NCBI RefSeq assembly: GCF_048984525.1
Contig: NZ_JBMGJC010000011.1
Span: 87,876-151,875, forward strand
Length of the DNA stretch: 64,000 bases
DNA from: Syntrophopropionicum propionicicum_A
Lineage (GTDB): Bacteria > Bacillota > Desulfotomaculia > Desulfotomaculales > Pelotomaculaceae
Reading direction: 5' to 3'
Shown: piece after piece, positions 57,267-64,000 of the stretch
Numbering within the stretch: the stretch's first letter is position 1
How the letters are laid out: each line of letters starts with the position of its first letter
Program-made: the position numbers and the translations under genes
The notes under the pieces: model-generated
Databases searched by the model: none
What the model was told of the DNA's origin: nothing
Seen by the model: the letters and a program-made list of their open reading frames with translations, nothing else

Positions 57267-58360
57267 AATTTTGTAGTCAATGCTTACAGGACACGGAACT
57301 ACATCCAATAATTGAAGGTCTAAGGCAGACTGAAAATTCTTGCCCGGTTTGTAAAAAACGAAAGGCTTTCATATATGATACCGAGGTTAATTCGGAGCTA
57401 ACGGAATATTTTGAGGGATTATTAGAGATATATACACCTGAGAATATGCTCCCTTCGGGGTTCCCAGCCACAGAGCGACGACTGTTAGTCACCGAACTGA
57501 CAGACCGTTGGCACATTTTTGATTATAAATTGACCTCAACAGATGTATACAACATTATTCGAGCCATTTGTACCGAAAAATATGCGGAATCTCCAAACCT
57601 CTTCGATGCTCCAATCGGCATTGCCGAATTAAATGATGCTGAATTTCTTAAAGCCCATTCTTTACTGCGTACCAATGTGTGGGATGATTTTGTTGACTCT
57701 GTGAAGAGACATAATAGATTCCATACAAATCATATTGATTTGTCCATTCTAGAGCGCTACTGTTCGTTTATTCGCAAAGTATATAGAAAGGGAAGTATAT
57801 TTTTTAGAGGGCGTATTTCTTCGGAGGACGGTATTTTGCCGGCAGACATGGGCGCCCCTCTTTTCGATAAGGCAGCGGCAGGCCGGGTCAATTCAGCTGG
57901 TATAAGCTGTTTATACTTAGCAAGCGACCTGGATACAACAATTCATGAAATACGGGCAGGCATTTTTGATTTTGTTTCAGTTGGACGCTTTGAGTTGAAA
58001 CAGGACATCGTCATTGTCGACCTAAAAGCAATTAACCACATTAGTCCGTTTATTGATGGCTGTGACTTCTTAGAACATGCAATAAACAAAGAACATCTAA
58101 ATAGAATCAACATGGAAATCGGCCGCACGTTGAGGCGAACTGATAGTGTACTGGATTATATCCCCACGCAGTATATTGCTGATTTCATTAAAAGCATATC
58201 ATATGATGGTAAGCCGGAGTATTCAGGGATTGAGTATAATAGTACTATAAATCCAAGCGGGCAAAATCTGGCGATTTTTTATCCCGACCTTTTCACCTGT
58301 ACCGATGTGGATGTGTATCATATCAAGGAATTACGATATGAAAAAGAGAAATTGTTATAG
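57263..58360 (+). CDS. RES-domain protein with N-terminal zinc ribbon
   Basis: This is a 365-residue protein with a GTG start. CSQC...CPVCKK (residues 4-31) is a zinc ribbon; a helical region follows. From about residue 178 lies a RES domain: FFRGRISS, SAGISCLYLASDLDTTIHEI, and YIPTQYIADFIKSISYDGKP followed by SGIEYNSTI. RES toxins degrade NAD+ in toxin-antitoxin systems. Here it is operonic with sce7726/sce7725, so it may be the toxic effector of a defence unit. Confidence 0.85.
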   Translation: MKFCSQCLQDTELHPIIEGLRQTENSCPVCKKRKAFIYDTEVNSELTEYFEGLLEIYTPENMLPSGFPATERRLLVTELTDRWHIFDYKLTSTDVYNIIRAICTEKYAESPNLFDAPIGIAELNDAEFLKAHSLLRTNVWDDFVDSVKRHNRFHTNHIDLSILERYCSFIRKVYRKGSIFFRGRISSEDGILPADMGAPLFDKAAAGRVNSAGISCLYLASDLDTTIHEIRAGIFDFVSVGRFELKQDIVIVDLKAINHISPFIDGCDFLEHAINKEHLNRINMEIGRTLRRTDSVLDYIPTQYIADFIKSISYDGKPEYSGIEYNSTINPSGQNLAIFYPDLFTCTDVDVYHIKELRYEKEKLL

Positions 58361-58397
58361 TGGATTAGACCGATCGAGCAAGCAAAAGAGGGAACCT

Positions 58398-61300
58398 TTA
58401 GTGAATCTTATTGAATAATTGTTTAATAAAATCTGCATCCTCCATAAACACCACATTCCGGGCATTCCATTCACCCTTCGGAATATGCCTGTTGGACATT
58501 TCCAGATGTTTCGTGGGCGATAGGATGATAGAATTCAAAACGATATCGGTATTTCCCAACGCTTGCTCAATATCTTTTATCTTGGTGTGCAGCATCACCT
58601 TTTCATCCTCGATGGACATATCCCTGGCGCCATGCGGCTCGATAAAGGTTATATACTGTTTGTCGGCTGTTACCAGCCACATGATGAAGTCGGGATAAAA
58701 GCCGGCTTCCTCAAAAAAACCTATGCCTTTTTTGCTGACATTACGGATTATATAAAGTTCTTTATTGTCAAAGAAGGTTTTTTCGTGCTGGGCATACAAC
58801 CGTAATTCCTGGATAAAGCTAATTTCGCTTTCATTTAGAGGCACCGGGGATATGGCGATGTCAATACTGTTTTTGGCTAGATACATTACTGGATTATAGA
58901 GCGAAGCAGGGAAGGCGACCGCAGTGAGGTCGTCCTTTGATTTAGCGAAATCCACCAGAGTGCGAGACTTTTTCGCTGCCTCCATCTCTTTGGCCAGGTT
59001 TTCAATAAATAGTCTGGCCTCTTTATGTGCCTCGACATTGCTTATACCGATAAGATACTGATCATCTTTGATGAAGTTTTCATTCTCATCATCCATCAGT
59101 TCATAGGTTAAAAGAGGTTTTTCCCAGGCGCTTTTCTGTACGTAGTAATAGCGTCCACAGTATTTTTTCAGCAGGGCAACGGCGATTTTTGTCCACCGGG
59201 AGAAATCGCCGTAATCGCGGAGCTCCAGTTCTTCCCGGGATATTAGCATCTTGTACCAGCTATTGTCTGCCAGCAAGGGCTTAATATCTTTTTTCGCAAT
59301 ATTAAGGTTGTGCCAGTATTTTTCGTTTTTATACCGCTGCAGTTCAAAATAAATTTGCTCGTAATCAAGCCCGGCCAAATGTATTTCTTTAAAGCAGCCT
59401 GTTTGTTTAGTGACTTCAGCCAGAGCAGCTTTATTTCGCGATGATTCAAACTGTACCTTGGCATAGCAGTCAAGTATTATGACACCGGAATTCTTTTTCT
59501 GGGCGAAGGTGGGTTTGGGGCCATGCTTTTTGAAGTTCAAGTCACCGCGCACTTTTAAGGTCAGTATCTTAGACTTTATATATTTTTTGTTGCGGATAAC
59601 CGGTAGCTTAATCAGATATGGCGGTGCCTTGTCGGCAGGAACACCTTCATCCTTGAGGTATTCTCTGAATTGATTCATATAATCGGCCCGGACGCCAAAG
59701 ATATTTAGTGTCTCCAGGATGGAAATGTACTGCGGCGCCTTGACTACCGGGTTGTCTTTTACATAAAAACTGCTGCGTTTAAGCGACATGCCGTAGCCTT
59801 TCAACCGGACGCCCCGGCCGAAAAGCTGGATTATTTCGCTACCTTCGCTGCGGCCCACATTCATCAGACCCATAGTGGAAACGCGCCAGCAGTTCCAGCC
59901 TTCGGTAAATTTTTTCGATCCGATTAACAGGTTTATGCTAGAATCAGACCTGGTAATGTTTTGGAATAAGGATTCAGTGAAATCAACACTGGCTGTATGC
60001 AGGCCATTCTCAGAGCATAGTTTGAGCAAAGCACTGTCGTCACCGACGTTGATAACTCCAAATGGATCATTTTCACCCAGACGCAGGCGGATTTCACCCG
60101 GTACGCCTTTTAGATTCTCAATATGCAGGGTAGCGCCGACACTTTCACAATTAAACACAGTAGACAACAAGTCATTATAAACGGCATTTGCAGGCATGTT
60201 CAGGCTTGATAAGAAAGTGAAGGCGTTTCTAAATATGTCTGCGTTTCGATCATTTAAAAGCCCGGTATGGCCGGTTTGAAGGTGTTCAATCATTGGAATT
60301 ATCGTCGCTCTCCAGGTTGCGACTTCCGAGAAGAACAGGAGTATATCCACAACGTCAGAGACCTGCCGCCTGTTTTCTGTTCTTACGGCATTGACACTGC
60401 CCCCGACAAAGACTAACAGCGGGTTTTCAACATTAAACAGAGCAAATTGTTTTTTACTGGTGAGATATAATTTCTTCTGCTGATAGTAGGTAAGCAAACA
60501 GGCGACCAGGTACAACTGCCGCTTATACTCATCACTGTCATTCTGCAGATTAATGATGTTATAGTCCTTGCCGTAACCGTCGCTGTAGAAGTATTTATAG
60601 GAATAATCAAACAGGATGCATTTGGCGTAATCCTGGTCCAGGTCTTTGTTGCGAGACGCCTTAACCGCCTGACCAAAGGTGGCGGAATACTCAAAGGAAA
60701 AGCCATTTTCACAAAGCATATTGCGGTATTTGTACCAGGTATCACCCGAAGCTCCGCGGTGGCCTTCGTCTACAAACACCACATTTTTATTGCCAAAACG
60801 CGCGGCGGCTACCGTTTTGTCGCCGTCTTTATCTCCCAATTTGGTGTTTTCCAGAATAGCGATCTCGTCAGTATTAACAAACATTTTACTGGTGCTTTTT
60901 TGATATATGGACGCCGGAATGCCGGAGGATTTGAAGTCATCGATGTGCTGCAGGGATAGCCCCTCTTTAGGGGTAAGTAAGATAAATGAGCTGTCCTCGC
61001 TGCGCAGATGTCCCCGGATATAATGACGTAACTGGTTATAGTTGATATGCATAAGCAAGGTCTTGCCGCTGCCGGTGGCGTTCCAGAGGGCAATTTTGTT
61101 AAGGTCGCTTTCTTTATAAAGTTCTATCTTGTTGACCGGCTCCTGCCCGTTGTTAAAGTTATCCACATATGCATTCAAAGACGCCAGCAGACCATTGCGG
61201 TTGTTGAAATATTCGTCCAGGTAGTATTCAACAAATAACAGAGAAAGGTACTGAAAGTATTTTAAAGTGATTTTCTCATCGCGTTTTTCGTTGATTTTGC

Positions 61301-61562
61301 GGGTATGGCCGACTATATTCAAATCATACTGGGCAATCCGGTCTTCAGAAATTCTCAAGGTATCGTGGTACTCGGAAACAAGCCGCTTATAAAAACCGCT
61401 CACGCCTTCGCTGTCAACGGTTTCATATTTTGGTGACTTCATTTGCCGGGACATCTCCTGGAAGCTTTCCACGCCAAACTGCCGGAGCAGGTACTGATTC
61501 AGCACCAGCTTTTTATAAAACTCCAGCGGGGGAGTGGCCGGTCTGGTTCTTCTTTTTGCCAT
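58398..61562 (-). CDS. res: Type III restriction enzyme Res subunit
   Basis: The start is the ATG at 61562 after AGGGGGAG, giving 1054 residues. Helicase motifs: NATGSGKTLLMH (Walker A, near 165), VFVDEGHRG (DEAD/DEAH box), SEIIQLFGRGVRLKG (motif VI). A C-terminal nuclease-like segment reads FYPDFIMWL ... FIEPHGARD; the usual catalytic Lys position is His. It would translocate and cut DNA together with Mod. The gene follows mod by 13 bases and converges on the RES operon. Confidence 0.9.
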   Translation of the reverse strand: MAKRRTRPATPPLEFYKKLVLNQYLLRQFGVESFQEMSRQMKSPKYETVDSEGVSGFYKRLVSEYHDTLRISEDRIAQYDLNIVGHTRKINEKRDEKITLKYFQYLSLLFVEYYLDEYFNNRNGLLASLNAYVDNFNNGQEPVNKIELYKESDLNKIALWNATGSGKTLLMHINYNQLRHYIRGHLRSEDSSFILLTPKEGLSLQHIDDFKSSGIPASIYQKSTSKMFVNTDEIAILENTKLGDKDGDKTVAAARFGNKNVVFVDEGHRGASGDTWYKYRNMLCENGFSFEYSATFGQAVKASRNKDLDQDYAKCILFDYSYKYFYSDGYGKDYNIINLQNDSDEYKRQLYLVACLLTYYQQKKLYLTSKKQFALFNVENPLLVFVGGSVNAVRTENRRQVSDVVDILLFFSEVATWRATIIPMIEHLQTGHTGLLNDRNADIFRNAFTFLSSLNMPANAVYNDLLSTVFNCESVGATLHIENLKGVPGEIRLRLGENDPFGVINVGDDSALLKLCSENGLHTASVDFTESLFQNITRSDSSINLLIGSKKFTEGWNCWRVSTMGLMNVGRSEGSEIIQLFGRGVRLKGYGMSLKRSSFYVKDNPVVKAPQYISILETLNIFGVRADYMNQFREYLKDEGVPADKAPPYLIKLPVIRNKKYIKSKILTLKVRGDLNFKKHGPKPTFAQKKNSGVIILDCYAKVQFESSRNKAALAEVTKQTGCFKEIHLAGLDYEQIYFELQRYKNEKYWHNLNIAKKDIKPLLADNSWYKMLISREELELRDYGDFSRWTKIAVALLKKYCGRYYYVQKSAWEKPLLTYELMDDENENFIKDDQYLIGISNVEAHKEARLFIENLAKEMEAAKKSRTLVDFAKSKDDLTAVAFPASLYNPVMYLAKNSIDIAISPVPLNESEISFIQELRLYAQHEKTFFDNKELYIIRNVSKKGIGFFEEAGFYPDFIMWLVTADKQYITFIEPHGARDMSIEDEKVMLHTKIKDIEQALGNTDIVLNSIILSPTKHLEMSNRHIPKGEWNARNVVFMEDADFIKQLFNKIH

Positions 61563-61575
61563 TGCAGTCTCCCCC

Positions 61576-63837
61576 TTAAATGTTCTCAGCACTGAACATG
61601 TGTTTTTTCATTTCTTCTTCGATGAGGATAACCTTACAGCTTTCGTCACCAGCCAGCAGGTACAGGTTGTTGTCGCCGTTGACATGGATTTTCTTATACT
61701 TGAAATCGGTGGCGCTGGTTTTCTTGCGCTCAAAAAAAGCATCCAGGACGGCATTGTCCTTGATTTTATCCCCGGTCAGATCCCGCCAGATAACCAGGGT
61801 CCGGTCACCGCTATTGGTAGTGCCTTCCACCATTTTAAAACGATATGCAGGGCCGTTTTTAAGACTGGCGGTAACCGCGCCGTATTCGCCGGTGGTGAAA
61901 TCGGCGTCAAAGCTCTGCCGGGCATAGCTGCGTTCCACATTTAAGCCAATAAGGTAGTTAAAGGTCTCCACCAGGTCGATATGAGTCACTTCGCTTTCCT
62001 GCCGGCGGGTGATGTTCATAGCGTAGTCAAAGGGATGCTCCAGCAGATCAAGGTTAAGCAGGCTTGCGCTGCCCCTGGTTTCGTCAGGCAGCATGTATTG
62101 GAGCAGGTACTGCTCTTTGACGGCCGGATTGGTAAGGAATTTAAGTGTAACTTCCTCTATTTCAATATTGTTCAAGGTGTCCTCGTAGCTTTCAAGGCGC
62201 AGATATTTAAAGGCATGGCTGGAGCCCCGGCGGGAAACAGGCTTGCCGTCCTTCCAATCCTCGGAATATATGACTTTTTGCACACGGGGCTTGGTGACGG
62301 TGTCGAAGTATTCGCCCATCTCAACGAGGATGTATTTGCGGCTGCCGTCATCTTCGCGATTTAGGTTTATAACTGAATGCCCAGTTGTTCCAGAACCAGC
62401 AAAATAGTCAATAACCGTTGAGGTCTTATCAAAATTACATACCTTCAAACAATCCTTCGTAGCATATACTGATTTAGGAAATGAAAATTTATCAGACTCT
62501 CCAAAGATTCTTTTTAGAAGATTTGTACCATATTCAGTCGAGGAATATTCTTTTTTGTTCCAAATAGTAAGGGGCAATGTACCATCTTCATTAAGTCTTG
62601 ATTTCATGTAAACACCAAATTCCCCAAGTTGATCTTTTCTGACTGAAAATTCACTAATATTTTCCCTTGCTGTTTCATGTCCCCATTTCCAGGTTTTTTC
62701 GTCGCCATTTGATGCCATAGGATATATGATTTTTTCGTTGTTACGAGGTTCTTCAGTAAGAGACCATGCGTTACGTGATGCATTCCATTCAATTTGTGGA
62801 ATACGCACATATTCTTCTGAAATGAAAATTGGATAAAATAGTTTTGGTCTAGCATGACGATTTGCATTTGCCCCGCCATGTTTGCGAAAATTTACCCATT
62901 CAAAGTTGCCTATTTCGTCTACATACTTATAGCGTGCAATCTGTTCATTTGAATGAGAAAATCTACCAATTATTGTATTCTCATTTTTTGATACAAAAAT
63001 TCCATATTCATGTGAAATTGAAAAGCCTTTTGCAGTTGATCTCCCAGACGGATTGTTTTGAATGCACACAACACCCAGAATGCGATCTTGTCCATATATA
63101 TTCTCCAACACCATTTTTAGCCGATGAAATTCAAAATCATCTATTGTTACACACAACATACCTTTATCAGATAAAATTTTATTAGCTAGAGATAATCTGT
63201 TAGCCATAAATGATAACCATGAAGAATCTTTGTATCCGTTCTTATAAATAATTGCACTGGCATCTGTATTATACGGCGGATCAATATAAACACACTTAAC
63301 CTGCTCCTTGTACCTCTCCTGCAGCAAATTCAGCGCCTGGGAATTCTCGCTGTGTATCAAGAGCCCGTCCAGGCTGTCATCGAGATTGTCTATGCTATCG
63401 ATAAGCTCTTCCTTAAATTCCGCCGGGAAGAAGGCGGTATCCAGGACCAGGCAGGGATTCTGTTCAAGGAATTCAATGGTGAGCGGGTCGGAAAAGCCTG
63501 CTTTAGGCGCATCCAGCAGGTTGGGCTGGCCCGGCTCTATTTCATCAATGGCAAACAGGCGCACCCACTCTTCAATCTGCGCCTTATTTTCTATAATCTG
63601 CGGATAGAGTTTTTTCGGCACGCGGTCCAGGGTAATGCAGTAATTGGTTTCCACCACGAACTTCTTTTTGAGCCAGAGCATCTTCTGGAAGTCTTCAATC
63701 TGGGCCAGAAAGGTAATTATTTTTTTACTGATGTTAAGGATGATTTTTGCTTTTAGAAGGTACTCTTTAGTTTTTCTTTCGTCCTGCTCGTTAATATCGT
63801 CCAGGAAGATGATATCATTCTTGATATAGAAATCCAA
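61576..63837 (-). CDS. mod: Type III DNA methyltransferase Mod subunit, 5' end disrupted
   Basis: At least 753 residues remain. Motifs: VYIDPPYNTDA (catalytic DPPY) and DYFAGSGTTGHSVI (SAM binding), in the beta-class order typical of Mod. The similarity continues upstream of the TTG at 63837 to about 63885 (GSIIKFLNRELDFY), then a stop intervenes and transposase sequence begins. The true N-terminus was probably lost to an IS insertion. It may be untranslated or start at a substitute codon. Without Mod, Res cannot act properly. Confidence 0.85.
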   Translation of the reverse strand: MDFYIKNDIIFLDDINEQDERKTKEYLLKAKIILNISKKIITFLAQIEDFQKMLWLKKKFVVETNYCITLDRVPKKLYPQIIENKAQIEEWVRLFAIDEIEPGQPNLLDAPKAGFSDPLTIEFLEQNPCLVLDTAFFPAEFKEELIDSIDNLDDSLDGLLIHSENSQALNLLQERYKEQVKCVYIDPPYNTDASAIIYKNGYKDSSWLSFMANRLSLANKILSDKGMLCVTIDDFEFHRLKMVLENIYGQDRILGVVCIQNNPSGRSTAKGFSISHEYGIFVSKNENTIIGRFSHSNEQIARYKYVDEIGNFEWVNFRKHGGANANRHARPKLFYPIFISEEYVRIPQIEWNASRNAWSLTEEPRNNEKIIYPMASNGDEKTWKWGHETARENISEFSVRKDQLGEFGVYMKSRLNEDGTLPLTIWNKKEYSSTEYGTNLLKRIFGESDKFSFPKSVYATKDCLKVCNFDKTSTVIDYFAGSGTTGHSVINLNREDDGSRKYILVEMGEYFDTVTKPRVQKVIYSEDWKDGKPVSRRGSSHAFKYLRLESYEDTLNNIEIEEVTLKFLTNPAVKEQYLLQYMLPDETRGSASLLNLDLLEHPFDYAMNITRRQESEVTHIDLVETFNYLIGLNVERSYARQSFDADFTTGEYGAVTASLKNGPAYRFKMVEGTTNSGDRTLVIWRDLTGDKIKDNAVLDAFFERKKTSATDFKYKKIHVNGDNNLYLLAGDESCKVILIEEEMKKHMFSAENI

Positions 63838-63932
63838 TTCGCGGTTCAGGAATTTTATAATGCTCCCCTTGTCAAGAACACGGATTTAAAAATTTAAGTT
63901 TTCTCCTTCCCGTGTTAGTTTGTTGGTAAATA

Positions 63933-64000
63933 TCAAGCAGCTTCATTGAGCTTGCTTTTGAGGTAGTAGTCAACTGGGCAGGCACCACCCAGTGATGAAT
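63933..64000 (-). CDS. Transposase C-terminus, partial
   Basis: The minus strand reads S-S-L-G-G-A-C-P-V-D-Y-Y-L-K-S-K-L-N-E-A-A and stops at 63933. The rest of the gene lies beyond the window. It sits about 50-95 bases from the broken start of mod, so it is probably the end of an insertion sequence inserted there. The family cannot be told from 22 residues. Confidence 0.45.
   Translation of the reverse strand, partial: SSLGGACPVDYYLKSKLNEAA

Overview
The window looks like a low- to mid-GC Firmicute chromosome. A clostridial (Peptococcaceae-like) host is my best guess, based on strong AGGAGG ribosome sites, frequent TTG/GTG starts, an ImmA/ImmR lysogeny switch, HK97-type siphophage genes and clustered large serine recombinases. 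All identities come from reading motifs by eye; no database search was possible.

Layout. (1) 1-2.5 kb, minus strand: a Vsr-type nick endonuclease running off the left edge and two paralogous McrA-like HNH nucleases, with a decayed ImmA fragment between them. (2) About 2.5-40.7 kb: a nearly complete prophage. It has an ImmA protease and ImmR repressor facing a Cro-like gene across divergent promoters with GAACnnnnnGTTC operators. Next come replication genes (a decayed SNF2 helicase, a zinc-binding early protein, family A DNA polymerase, primase-helicase, VRR nuclease), a late-type regulator, HNH and ParB-methylase genes, terminases, portal, protease and capsid, connectors, tail tube, chaperones with a likely programmed frameshift, tape measure, baseplate and fibre genes, holin and amidase. 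It ends with an HTH/zinc-finger gene, a SHOCT-like gene and four consecutive large serine recombinases in a short-long-short-long order. Structural genes are tightly packed, often with ATGA-type or longer overlaps.

(3) 40.8-64 kb: a mosaic, AT-richer defence-type island. It holds a GHKL ATPase fused to a PD-(D/E)XK nuclease beside a HEPN-motif protein. These are followed by a beheaded fifth recombinase next to an IS-end-like repeat, an unknown two-gene unit, a single-chain GmrSD-like enzyme, a small nuclease-like protein with a uracil-DNA-glycosylase-fold protein, and an ADP-ribosyltransferase-like candidate next to a two-helix membrane zinc-ribbon protein. Then come a Cas4-like nuclease with no CRISPR array, a second copy of the IS-end repeat beside a large palindrome, an sce7726-sce7725-RES operon, and a type III restriction-modification pair. 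The mod gene of that pair lost its natural start where a transposase C-terminus now adjoins it at the right edge.

How it works together: the prophage appears to be controlled by ImmR binding to spaced operators and ImmA-mediated relief, and integrated or excised by one or more of the recombinases. The flanking island looks like an accumulation site for anti-phage and restriction cassettes, with recombinase and IS debris marking past insertions. The most promising possibly undescribed systems are the GHKL-nuclease/HEPN pair, the sce7726-sce7725-RES operon, the 553/445-residue pair, the ART-like/membrane pair and the four-recombinase module. No CRISPR array, tRNA or rRNA was seen.
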